Origin: Microbulbifer sp. TB1203
Lineage (GTDB): Bacteria > Pseudomonadota > Gammaproteobacteria > Pseudomonadales > Cellvibrionaceae
Reading direction: 5' to 3'
Length of the DNA: 64,000 bases
Assembly: GCF_030997045.1 (NCBI RefSeq)
Contig: NZ_CP116899.1
Coordinates: 3,868,001 to 3,932,000 of the forward strand
Shown here: positions 56,722 through 64,000 of the stretch, in pieces
How the letters are laid out: the number at the start of each line of letters is the position of its first letter
Numbering within the stretch: position 1 is the first letter of the stretch
The notes under the pieces: generated by a model
Database searches by the model: none
What the model saw: the letters and a program-made list of their open reading frames with translations, nothing else
Told to the model about the DNA's origin: nothing
Made by a program: the position numbers and the translations under genes

Positions 56722-57888
56722 GTGTATAGCAGCTATCGGAGACTGCCCCGGGGACGAACCATTTGCTTACTCCTGATAGCCGTTCTGTTAAGCGGCTGTG
56801 AAACGGCGGGATATTACACCCAGGCGGTGACCGGGCAGTGGCGCCTCCTGGCCGCGCGCAAACCGATCGAGACGGTGGCCGCTGCGCCCGGCACCGGCGA
56901 AGAACTGCGGGAGCGGCTGCGCCTGGTGCAGGATATTCGCGCCTATGCCGGCGCCGAGCTGCAACTGCCGGTGGGAAAGGCCTACGGCTCCTATGTGAAG
57001 CTGGCGGAGGACTTCCCGGTGTGGAATGTGCTGGCGGCGCCGGAGTTTTCCCTCTCCCCCAAGCGCTGGTGCTATCCCTTTATCGGTTGCGCCAGTTACC
57101 GCGGCTATTTCCGCAAGGCCGATGCCGAGGCCAAGGCGAAGGCACTGTTGGCGGAGGGTTATGACATCTATCTGGGCCCGGTGCCCGCCTACAGCACCCT
57201 GGGCTGGTTCGACGATCCGGTGCTCTCCAGTTTCGTCAACTGGCCGCCGGACCGGCTCGCCGGGCTGCTGTTCCACGAGCTGGCGCACCGCCGGGTGTAT
57301 ATCTCCGGCGACACCACTTTCAACGAGAGCTTCGCCACCGCCGTGTCGGAACTGGCCCTGCCGGACTGGCGCCGCCGCCAGGGGTTGAACGGCAGGACGG
57401 CGGACCGCCGCGCCCAGTCGATGGCGATCCGGCGACTGATGATGGCCGCGCGCAAGCAGCTGGAGCCGATCTACAAATCCCCCCTTGCCGACGAGGAAAA
57501 GCGTGCCCGCAAGGCGGAAGTACTGGAGCGGCTGCGTTACTGCTATGACCGGATGTCGGCGGACTGGCCCAATGCCGAGCGCTACCGCGCCTATATCGAG
57601 AAAACCAACAACGCGACCCTGGCGCTGGCGTCCGAGTACCAGTCCCTGGTGCCGGCGTTCGCGCAACTGTACCGGGAGTCCGGGGAGACCTGGCCGGCGT
57701 TCTACCAGGCGGTGGAACGCTTAGGGAAAGAGGACAAGAAAACCCGCGACCGGCGCCTGAAAGCGCTGGCGGCGCGCCATCAGGAATCCAGCGATCACGT
57801 CTCAAGTAAAAAGGTAACCGGCCCGTCATTCGACAGCGAGACCTGCATGTCCGCGGCGAATATCCCGGTCTCCACCGGCGAGAACTGA
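56722..57888 (+). CDS. Predicted zinc aminopeptidase lipoprotein (PF10023-like)
   Basis: 388 residues from GTG 56722. The leader TICLLLIAVLLSGCETAGYY carries a lipobox (LSGC). The body matches the predicted aminopeptidase family: YYTQAVTGQWRLLAARKPIE, PFIGCASYRGYFRKADAEAK and the gluzincin motif LLFHELAHRRVYISGDTTFN with Glu in NESFATAVSE. Thus a periplasm-facing metallopeptidase is expected. Its last ~30 residues overlap dtd antisense by 94 bp. Confidence 0.85.
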   Translation: MYSSYRRLPRGRTICLLLIAVLLSGCETAGYYTQAVTGQWRLLAARKPIETVAAAPGTGEELRERLRLVQDIRAYAGAELQLPVGKAYGSYVKLAEDFPVWNVLAAPEFSLSPKRWCYPFIGCASYRGYFRKADAEAKAKALLAEGYDIYLGPVPAYSTLGWFDDPVLSSFVNWPPDRLAGLLFHELAHRRVYISGDTTFNESFATAVSELALPDWRRRQGLNGRTADRRAQSMAIRRLMMAARKQLEPIYKSPLADEEKRARKAEVLERLRYCYDRMSADWPNAERYRAYIEKTNNATLALASEYQSLVPAFAQLYRESGETWPAFYQAVERLGKEDKKTRDRRLKALAARHQESSDHVSSKKVTGPSFDSETCMSAANIPVSTGEN

Positions 57889-58232
57889 GCGCGGGCGCGC
57901 CCGACGAAGTAATCGTACAGTTCCTCCGCCTGCGCCGGCGAGGCGCCGCGGCTGAAGCTGGGGCGCAGGCCCCGGGCGGTGTCGGCCACCAGGGTGAACT
58001 GGCTGACGATCAGCAGGCCGCCGCCGGCCTGCTGCACATTCAGGTTCATGCGCCCCTGCTCGTCGCCGAACACCCGGTAGTGAAGCACCTTGTGCAGCAG
58101 CTTGTCCGCGCTCTCGCGGTCGTCCCGCGCCTCCACGCCCAGCAGCAATAACAGGCCGCGGTCGATGGAGCCGACCGACTCGCCGTTCACGTCCACCCGC
58201 GCGTGGCTCACGCGCTGAATCAATCCCCTCAC
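57795..58232 (-). CDS. dtd: D-aminoacyl-tRNA deacylase
   Basis: 145 residues: MRGLIQRVSHARVDVNGESV, YRVFGDEQGRMNLNVQQAGG, the catalytic SQFTLVADT segment and the cross-dimer Gly-Pro loop NDGPVTFLLE. It hydrolyses D-aminoacyl-tRNA and proofreads glycine mischarging. Convergent with the aminopeptidase gene and divergent from the prolyl oligopeptidase gene. Confidence 0.96.
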   Translation of the reverse strand: MRGLIQRVSHARVDVNGESVGSIDRGLLLLLGVEARDDRESADKLLHKVLHYRVFGDEQGRMNLNVQQAGGGLLIVSQFTLVADTARGLRPSFSRGASPAQAEELYDYFVGRARAQFSPVETGIFAADMQVSLSNDGPVTFLLET

Positions 58233-58319
58233 CGCAAACGTCCCTCCTGTTTCTGGAACCCGATTGGGAAATCGCCTAGATTAGCGGACTGTTCGATGAC
58301 GAGAAACTCGAAACACACT

Positions 58320-60425
58320 ATGAAGAAACAGCTTCTGATCCTGGCCGCCAGCGCACTGGCCACCGCCGCAACCCTGGCCGCGGACTATCCCGCTACCCCC
58401 AAGTTGGAAATGCGGGACAACTACTTCGGTACCCAGGTGGAGGATCCCTATCGCTGGCTGGAGGAGGGGACCTCCAGTGCAGTGAAAGCGTGGGTGGCCG
58501 CGCAGAATGATATTTCGCTGCCGCGGCTGAAGAAACTTCCCGGCTGGAACAAGCTGAACGAGCGCCTGGGGGAACTCTGGCAGTACGAGCGCTACAAAGT
58601 ACCGTTCAAAAAGGCCGGCAAATACTACTACGAGTACAACGACGGCAGCTGGGATCAAAACGTCTTCTACCGCACCGACAGCCTGAAAAAAGACGGCACG
58701 GTAATGCTGGACCCGCGCAAGCTGAGCGAGGACGGCACCGTCGCCGCCAAGCGCTACCGGGTCAGCCCCAAGGGCCGCTACCTGGCCTACGGCACCTCCG
58801 ACGGCGGCACCGACTGGACCGACTACCAGGTGCGCGACCTGAAGACCGGCCGGGATCTGAAAGACACCCTCACCGGCATCAAGTTCAGCGGCATCAGTTG
58901 GGCCGAGGACGAGTCCGGCTTCTACTACAGCCGCTATCCGTTCAACGAAGACGGCAGCGCCGACGACAGCAAGCAGGTCTCGGTCTATTTTCATAAACTG
59001 GGCCAGCCCCAGAGCCGCGACCGGCTGATCTATAAAATCACCGACCACCCCACCCGTAACCCGGAAGCGGAGCTGAGCCACGACGGCAACTACCTGGTGT
59101 TCAGCATCTTCGACGGCTATGACTCCAACGGCATCTACTACAAAGATCTGCGCAAGAAAGGCGGCGAGGTGGTCAGGCTGCTGGACGACTGGGACGGCCT
59201 CTACACCTATCTCGGCAACAGCGGCGAGACTTTCTATTTCCAGACCACCGCCGGCGCGCCCCTGGGCCGGGTGATCGCTATCGACCTGGGCAAGCCCCAG
59301 CGCAAACACTGGCGCGACCTGGTGCCGGAGCGGGAAAATGCCCTGCAGGAGGCATCGTTGATCGGCGGACGCTTTGTGCTGCACTACCTGCAGGACGCCA
59401 AGTCGAAAGTGGTGGTCACCGATACCGACGGCAAACAGCAGTACGAACTGAAATTGCCGGGTATGGGTTCGGTATCCGGCTTCTACGGCGAGCCGGACGA
59501 GGCGGAGACCTTCTACTCTTTCAGCAGCTTTATCACCCCGCCGAGCATCTACCGGTTGAATGTGCAGACCGGGAAGAGCGAGCTGTTCAAGGCCCCGGAA
59601 TACCCGGCGGATTTTGCCGACCTCACCGTCAGCCAGCACTTTTACAAAAGCAAAGACGGCACCAGGATTCCGCTGTTCCTGGTGCACAAAAAAGGCCTGA
59701 AAAAAGACGGCAAAAATCCCACCCTGCTGTACGGCTACGGCGGCTTCAACGCGGCCATAGTGCCCGCCTTCTACACCCGCTTTGCCGGCTGGCTGGATAT
59801 GGGCGGCACCCTGGCGGTGGCCAACCTGCGCGGCGGCAGCGAGTACGGTGAGGCCTGGCACCAGGCGGGCACCAAGGGCCAAAAGCAGAATGTGTTCGAC
59901 GATTTCATCAGTGCCGCCGAGTGGCTGATCGCGGAGAAAATCACCTCGTCGGAAAAACTCGCGATCAGCGGCCGTTCCAACGGCGGCCTGCTGGTGGGCG
60001 CCACCATTACCCAGCGATCGGACCTCTTCGCCGCCGCACTGCCCGCGGTAGGCGTACTGGATATGCTGCGCTACCACACCGCCTCCGCCAACGCGCGCCA
60101 GTGGTCCAGCGATTACGGCCTGAGTGAAAACAAGGAGGAGTTCGAGGCTCTCTACGCCTACTCGCCGGTGCACAACACGGAAAAGGGCAAGTGCTACCCG
60201 CCCACCCTGATCACCACCGCGGACCGGGACGACCGCGTGGTCCCCTGGCACAGCTACAAATTCGCCGCCGTGCTGCAGCGCGACCAGGGCTGCGACAACC
60301 CCATCTGGCTCGCAGTCGAAACCCGCGCGGGCCACGGCGCCGGCAAGCCGGTATGGATGCAGGTGGAAGACATCACCAACCAGTGGAGCTTCCTGGCCTA
60401 CCACCTGGGCATGAAGCTGGAGTAA
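58320..60425 (+). CDS. Prolyl oligopeptidase (S9A family), exported
   Basis: 701 residues from ATG 58320. Signal peptide ends near ATLAADYPATPK. Beta-propeller (about 70-410) with EDPYRWLEEGTSS at its start; alpha/beta hydrolase domain with nucleophile serine in SGRSNGGLLVGA (about residue 550), Asp in TADRDDRVVPWHS and His in ETRAGHGAGKP. Periplasmic cleavage after proline in small peptides. Length fits S9A (about 700). Confidence 0.95.
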   Translation: MKKQLLILAASALATAATLAADYPATPKLEMRDNYFGTQVEDPYRWLEEGTSSAVKAWVAAQNDISLPRLKKLPGWNKLNERLGELWQYERYKVPFKKAGKYYYEYNDGSWDQNVFYRTDSLKKDGTVMLDPRKLSEDGTVAAKRYRVSPKGRYLAYGTSDGGTDWTDYQVRDLKTGRDLKDTLTGIKFSGISWAEDESGFYYSRYPFNEDGSADDSKQVSVYFHKLGQPQSRDRLIYKITDHPTRNPEAELSHDGNYLVFSIFDGYDSNGIYYKDLRKKGGEVVRLLDDWDGLYTYLGNSGETFYFQTTAGAPLGRVIAIDLGKPQRKHWRDLVPERENALQEASLIGGRFVLHYLQDAKSKVVVTDTDGKQQYELKLPGMGSVSGFYGEPDEAETFYSFSSFITPPSIYRLNVQTGKSELFKAPEYPADFADLTVSQHFYKSKDGTRIPLFLVHKKGLKKDGKNPTLLYGYGGFNAAIVPAFYTRFAGWLDMGGTLAVANLRGGSEYGEAWHQAGTKGQKQNVFDDFISAAEWLIAEKITSSEKLAISGRSNGGLLVGATITQRSDLFAAALPAVGVLDMLRYHTASANARQWSSDYGLSENKEEFEALYAYSPVHNTEKGKCYPPTLITTADRDDRVVPWHSYKFAAVLQRDQGCDNPIWLAVETRAGHGAGKPVWMQVEDITNQWSFLAYHLGMKLE

Positions 60426-60454
60426 CCCCCGGGACCGCGGAGTTGTCTATTGAG

Positions 60455-60496
60455 CGCTGAAGGCTCCAGCTCCGCAAGCGGGCCGCAGGCCCGCCT
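60455..60496. repeat. GC-rich intergenic repeat (family as at 1467)
   Basis: GCTCCAGCTCCGCAAGCGGG followed by CCGCAGGCCCGCC, a short member of the family at 1467 and 50741, between the oligopeptidase gene and a REPIN. Confidence 0.55.
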
Positions 60497-60498
60497 CC

Positions 60499-60575
60499 TT
60501 GTAGGAGCGGCCCATGGCCGCGATCGGGTTTGGAAAATACCCACCACCGATCGCGGCCATGGGCCGCTCCTACAA
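60499..60575. repeat. REPIN before the epimerase gene
   Basis: TTGTAGGAGCGGCCCATGGC and GCCATGGGCCGCTCCTACAA are perfect inverted outer arms with CGATCG-type inner edges. It ends 38 bp before the epimerase start. Confidence 0.85.
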
Positions 60576-60612
60576 AAACTCCGATTTCAATAACAATAAT
60601 TGGGAAAGAACC

Positions 60613-61602
60613 ATGCGCGCATTCGTCACCGGCGGTACCGGCTTCCTCGGTGCCAACCTGATCGAACAGCTGCTCGCCGACGGCTGGCAGGTAATTGCCA
60701 TGCACCGCCACGGTTCCGACACGAAGCGGCTGCAACAACAGGGTGTGGAACTGGCGGAGGCCTCGTTCGCGGATATCGACTCCCTGCGCAACGCGATGCC
60801 GGAAAACCTCGATGCGGTATTCCACCTGGCCGCCAACACCAATTTATGGCGCGGCGGCAATGTGCAGCAGTGGCGGGACAACGTGGAGGGCTCGGCCAAT
60901 ATCGCCCGCGTGGCGCGGGAGAAAAATGCCGGCCGGCTGATCGCCACCAGCTCCATCGCCGTCTACGGCTACCAGAGCGGGCGCATCGACGAGCGGAGCC
61001 CCAAGTTGGCGGACGATCCGCGCCACGGTTACCTGTACACCAAGAAACGCGCCGAAGAAGCGGTGCGCGCGGAAATCGAACGGGGGCTGGACGCGGTATT
61101 CCTGAACCCCTGCGCCATCGTCGGCAAGTACGACACCACCAGTTGGGCGCAGACCTTTTTCCTGATGGAAAAAGACCAGCTGCCCGGCGTGCCCCCGGGT
61201 AAGGGCTCTTTCTGTTATGCGGGCTCGGTCGCACGGGCGCATATCGACGCCTTCCGCAAGGGCCGCTGCGGGGAAAACTATATCCTCGCCGGCCGGGACG
61301 CCAGCTTTCTGGAATTCTTCGGCAGGATCGCCGCGCTGCTGGGCAAGCCGGCACCGAAGCGGGCCATGCCGGCGTTCGTAATTCATACCCTGGGGTGGCT
61401 CTCCGACCTCTGGTCGATCGCCAGCGGGCGCGAACCGCTGATCACCCCGGAAAAGGCCGCGATGGTAACCAAACGCGTTGTAGCCAGCAGTGATAAGGCG
61501 GTACGCGAACTGGGCTACCAAAGCGACACCGACCTGGATACCATGCTGCGGGAGTGTTACGACTGGCTGGTGGAACAAAAACTGTTGAAGGCGTCGGCAT
61601 GA
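60613..61602 (+). CDS. NAD-dependent epimerase/dehydratase (extended SDR)
   Basis: 329 residues from ATG 60613. N-terminal nucleotide motif VTGGTGFLGANLIEQLL, HLAANTNLW, Ser-Tyr-Lys catalytic triad ATSSIAVYG ... YLYTKKRAEE, and PCAIVGKYD. Close in layout to dihydroflavonol reductase/3-beta-HSD-like extended SDRs; substrate unknown. Its stop (TGA) overlaps the start of a 29-residue membrane microprotein. Confidence 0.88.
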   Translation: MRAFVTGGTGFLGANLIEQLLADGWQVIAMHRHGSDTKRLQQQGVELAEASFADIDSLRNAMPENLDAVFHLAANTNLWRGGNVQQWRDNVEGSANIARVAREKNAGRLIATSSIAVYGYQSGRIDERSPKLADDPRHGYLYTKKRAEEAVRAEIERGLDAVFLNPCAIVGKYDTTSWAQTFFLMEKDQLPGVPPGKGSFCYAGSVARAHIDAFRKGRCGENYILAGRDASFLEFFGRIAALLGKPAPKRAMPAFVIHTLGWLSDLWSIASGREPLITPEKAAMVTKRVVASSDKAVRELGYQSDTDLDTMLRECYDWLVEQKLLKASA

Positions 61603-61688
61603 ATCGCGGAAATATCGTTTTTATCCTGGTGACGGTGCTGCTGGTACTGCAATTGATCCAGCACTACTTCCTCTCCGGCCCGCAGTAG
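61599..61688 (+). CDS. 29-residue single-helix membrane microprotein
   Basis: ATGA overlap with the epimerase stop: ATG 61599-61601, stop TAG 61686-61688. Reads MNRGNIVFILVTVLLVLQLI followed by QHYFLSGPQ, a single hydrophobic helix with a short polar end. Translational coupling argues for a real gene. It may anchor or regulate the epimerase; speculative. Confidence 0.55.
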   Translation: MNRGNIVFILVTVLLVLQLIQHYFLSGPQ

Positions 61689-61692
61689 CCTT

Positions 61693-61767
61693 TGTAGGAG
61701 CGGCCCATGGCCGCGATCAGACTTGCTTCGTAGCGTATACCTATCGCGGCCATGGGCCGCTCCTACA
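61693..61767. repeat. REPIN before tag
   Basis: TGTAGGAGCGGCCCATGGCC and GGCCATGGGCCGCTCCTACA inverted, spacer about 26 bp. Same variant as at 60499. Confidence 0.85.
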
Positions 61768-61784
61768 GGGAGTGAATAAAATTT

Positions 61785-62378
61785 ATGACGGACAAACGCT
61801 GCAGCTGGTGCCTCTCCACCCCGCTCTACCAGCAATACCACGACGAGGAATGGGGCCGCCCGGTCACCGACGACGAAACCCTGTTCGAATTCCTGCTCCT
61901 CGAGGGCGCCCAGGCCGGACTCGCCTGGATCACCGTGCTCAACAAGCGGGAAAATTACCGCAAGGCTTTCGATAATTTCGACCCGGAGAAAATCGCCCGC
62001 TACACGCCGAAGAAAATCGAGCGGCTGCTGCAGAACCCCGGCATTATCCGCAACCGCCTCAAGGTGGAAGCGGCGGTAAAAAATGCCCGCGCCACCCTGG
62101 CCCTGCGCGATGCGGGCAGCAGCCTGTCGGAATTTATGTGGCAATTTACCGACGGCCGGGTAAAGGTGAACCGTCGCCGCAGCATCAAACAGGTACCCGC
62201 CACCACTTCAGAGTCCGACGCCATGAGCAAGGCGCTGAAAAAGGCCGGCTTCAGTTTCGTCGGCTCCACTATCATGTACGCACATATGCAGGCCACCGGC
62301 ATGGTCAACGATCACCTGGTGAGTTGCCCGGCACATCAGCTCTGTGTAGACGAGGCCGCGGCAAAAAATCTGTTATAA
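61785..62378 (+). CDS. tag: DNA-3-methyladenine glycosylase I
   Basis: 197 residues. Zinc-binding Cys/His set CSWCLSTPLYQQYHDEEWG near the N-terminus and C-terminal DHLVSCPAH, catalytic-pocket Glu in LFEFLLLEGAQAGLAWITVL, and helix-hairpin-helix-like FSFVGSTIMYAHMQATGMVN. Excises 3-methyladenine in base-excision repair. Confidence 0.95.
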   Translation: MTDKRCSWCLSTPLYQQYHDEEWGRPVTDDETLFEFLLLEGAQAGLAWITVLNKRENYRKAFDNFDPEKIARYTPKKIERLLQNPGIIRNRLKVEAAVKNARATLALRDAGSSLSEFMWQFTDGRVKVNRRRSIKQVPATTSESDAMSKALKKAGFSFVGSTIMYAHMQATGMVNDHLVSCPAHQLCVDEAAAKNLL

Positions 62379-62406
62379 ACCTGCGAAATCGACAGGGGGA
62401 ACCGGA

Positions 62407-63228
62407 ATGGATTGGAACGCACTGCTGGAGGAATACTGGCCGCTGGTCAGTATCATAGCGTTGAAAATCATTTGGGCTCTGCTCGCCCTGGTGGCCACCG
62501 TACTGGCCGCCGGACTGGCGCGCCGAGGGGTGCGGCGGCTTTCCCGCCGCCTGGACGCCACCCTGATCCCGGTGCTCAGCAATATCGCCGTGTGGGCGGT
62601 GTACATCGTCGGCCTGCTGGTGGTATTGGATATCTTCGGGGCCAACACCACCAGCCTGATCGCCCTGCTCGGCGCCGCTGGCCTGGCGGTGGGCCTGGCC
62701 CTCAAGGACACCCTGCAGAATATCGCCGCCGGTTTTATCATCCTGGGCCTGCGCCCCTTCCGCGTGGGCGACACCATCCAGTTCGGGGATACCCTGGGCA
62801 CGGTTCGCGAGGTGGGCCTGTTCACCACCGAGCTGGACACGGTGGACGGCCTGTATGTCTCGGCTCCCAACAGCGTTATCTGGGGCCAGACTCTCACCAA
62901 CTTCAGCCGCAACACCACCCGCCGCATGGAAATCGTGGCGAGCATCGCCTACGGCGACAGTGTCGAAACCGGTATGGGTGTGCTGCGCCGGTTGGTGGAG
63001 CAGGAGCCGCGCATTCTCGATGACCCGGAGCCCACCTACGCGGTGAAGGCGCTGGCGGACAGCGCGGTCAATCTGCAGCTGCGCGCCTGGACCTACACCG
63101 GCGACTACTGGGACGTCTACTGGTCTCTGATGGAGAAGCTCAAGCCGGCGCTGGAGGCCGAGGGCCTGAGTATTCCCTTCCCCCAGCGCGAACTGCATAT
63201 CATCGGCCGCTCTGGGCAACTCCAATAG
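62407..63228 (+). CDS. Small-conductance mechanosensitive channel (MscS family)
   Basis: 273 residues. Three N-terminal membrane helices, the third being the pore-lining TM3 with Gly/Ala pattern (LIALLGAAGLAVGLALKDTL, then NIAAGFIILGLRPFRVGDTI), a beta domain (TVREVGLFTTELDTVDGLYV) and a C-terminal mixed domain (LRRLVEQEPRILDDPEPTYA). Opens on membrane tension to relieve hypo-osmotic stress. Confidence 0.93.
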   Translation: MDWNALLEEYWPLVSIIALKIIWALLALVATVLAAGLARRGVRRLSRRLDATLIPVLSNIAVWAVYIVGLLVVLDIFGANTTSLIALLGAAGLAVGLALKDTLQNIAAGFIILGLRPFRVGDTIQFGDTLGTVREVGLFTTELDTVDGLYVSAPNSVIWGQTLTNFSRNTTRRMEIVASIAYGDSVETGMGVLRRLVEQEPRILDDPEPTYAVKALADSAVNLQLRAWTYTGDYWDVYWSLMEKLKPALEAEGLSIPFPQRELHIIGRSGQLQ

Positions 63229-63354
63229 CCGTCCATTTCCGTCGGCTCGGCGCAACCGCGCCGGGCGCCGGGCCCCGCGCAATCGACTCTCCTGCCGTTT
63301 CGTGTCAAAGTACCGCGGTTTTCACTGTGTGCAAAAAATAACCGAGGCAAGACG

Positions 63355-64000
63355 ATGCGAATCACGCAAACCAGCCCCCTGATCCCCACACTGTTGGCCC
63401 TCGCCATCCTCGGCGGATGCCAGCGCGAGGAGAGCACCCAGGCCGATATCAGTGCCCAGTCGGCGCAGGACGCCGCTACGGAAACCACCGCCGCCATCGA
63501 CCCCGCTGCGGAGACGGCGCGCCTGACCGAGTGGCTCGACGAGCGCTATGAGGAACAGCTGCAGTTCAGCCCCACCCAGCTCAGCTACCTGGGCCGCAAG
63601 GAGCTGTACGACCAGATCGACGATTTGAGCGAGGCCGCCGAGGCGCGCAAGCTGGCCTGGCAGGCGAAGACCGTCGAAGAGCTGAAGAAGAACTTCGACT
63701 ACGGGAAGCTGAGCCCGGAGGGCAAAACCTCTTACGATATCTGGGTCTACCAGTACGAACAGGCCAAGGCCGCCGAGCCGTTCAAGCGCCACGGCTATAT
63801 CTTCGAGCAGATGGGCGGCGCCCAGTCGCAGCTGCCCAACTTCCTGCTCAACTTCCACAAGGTGGACAACGCCTCCGATATGGAGGCCTATATCGCCCGT
63901 ATCGGCGGCATCTCCCGCGCCGTCGGCCAGCTGCTGGAGCGCGCCAAGTTGAGCGCCAAAGAGGGTATCCGCCCGCCGCGTTTCGCCTACGAGGGCGCCA
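63355..64000 (+). CDS. DUF885-family lipoprotein, N-terminal part
   Basis: Open to the window edge; at least 215 residues. Start ATG 63355 after CCGAGGCAAGACG. Leader LLALAILGGCQREE carries a lipobox (LGGC). Mature start AETARLTEWLDERYEEQLQF, then SPTQLSYLGRKELYDQIDDL and FDYGKLSPEGKTSYDIWVYQ matches DUF885 lipoproteins (predicted metal-dependent carboxypeptidase-like), where the HEXXH-like helix would come later than the visible part. Confidence 0.82.
   Translation, partial: MRITQTSPLIPTLLALAILGGCQREESTQADISAQSAQDAATETTAAIDPAAETARLTEWLDERYEEQLQFSPTQLSYLGRKELYDQIDDLSEAAEARKLAWQAKTVEELKKNFDYGKLSPEGKTSYDIWVYQYEQAKAAEPFKRHGYIFEQMGGAQSQLPNFLLNFHKVDNASDMEAYIARIGGISRAVGQLLERAKLSAKEGIRPPRFAYEGA

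Noticed and set aside
58281..60404. 707-residue open frame antisense to the prolyl oligopeptidase
   Set aside because: A shadow of a high-GC gene; the plus strand has signal peptide and complete catalytic triad.

Overview
The window is chromosomal DNA of a GC-rich gammaproteobacterium, most likely a marine polysaccharide degrader of the Cellvibrionales type (Microbulbifer, Saccharophagus or Teredinibacter relatives). Three things point there: a secreted GH43/CBM2 enzyme with long polyserine linkers, TonB-dependent uptake, and a core gene order matching the Pseudomonas block maeB - nuclease - rpmE - priA - (argS) - SPOR protein - hslV - hslU - DUF971 ... ubiE - ubiJ - ubiB - hisI - hisE - tatABC. 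The genus is inferred from content, not from any search.

Layout. 1-8.0 kb is conserved core: maeB end, thermonuclease, rpmE, priA, a RelBE-type toxin-antitoxin pair where Pseudomonas has argS, an FtsN-like SPOR protein, hslVU and a DUF971 gene. 8.0-11.2 kb holds tandem PhoA-type alkaline phosphatases. 11.5-16.6 kb is a lower-GC envelope-stress cluster on the minus strand (MipA/OmpV porin, DUF3019 protein, RstA/RstB-like two-component system, S41 lipoprotein protease); its two transcription units share a 46-bp upstream element. 16.7-17.4 kb is a gene graveyard with decayed nfeD and phosphatase pieces. 17.5-21.85 kb is a thiamine salvage operon under a TPP riboswitch (TonB receptor, YkoF-like binding protein, PnuT permease, thiamine kinase-like protein). 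21.8-25.1 kb is an insertion that split and partly duplicated the kinase gene; it carries a lipoprotein/peptidoglycan-peptidase pair and a truncated group II intron. 25.2-31 kb has a modular arabinanase-like enzyme, a caspase-like protein, dbpA and a RidA protein.

31-38.4 kb is accessory: several XRE regulators (two are duplicates), a TonB/Sel1 protein, a run of small AT-rich genes including a GNAT-like protein followed by two tiny acidic ORFs, and an IS256-family element. 38.4-44.75 kb is the most striking region: eight small unrelated ORFs, all on the minus strand, separated by imperfectly palindromic attC-like recombination sites with GTTRRRY/RYYYAAC-type ends. Several stop codons lie inside the attC core. 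No integrase gene is present, so this looks like a cassette array lacking an integrase (CALIN). One attC is interrupted by an IS1182-family element.

45-64 kb returns to core: QmcA/NfeD membrane pair, a GNAT toxin-like module, ubiE-ubiJ-ubiB, hisI-hisE, tatABC, a three-gene AAA+/membrane/TPR operon of unknown role, a predicted aminopeptidase, dtd, a prolyl oligopeptidase, an epimerase coupled to a 29-residue membrane microprotein, tag, a small MscS channel and a partial DUF885 lipoprotein. REP-type palindromes, mostly paired as REPINs, sit in many intergenic gaps. No rRNA, tRNA or CRISPR array was seen.
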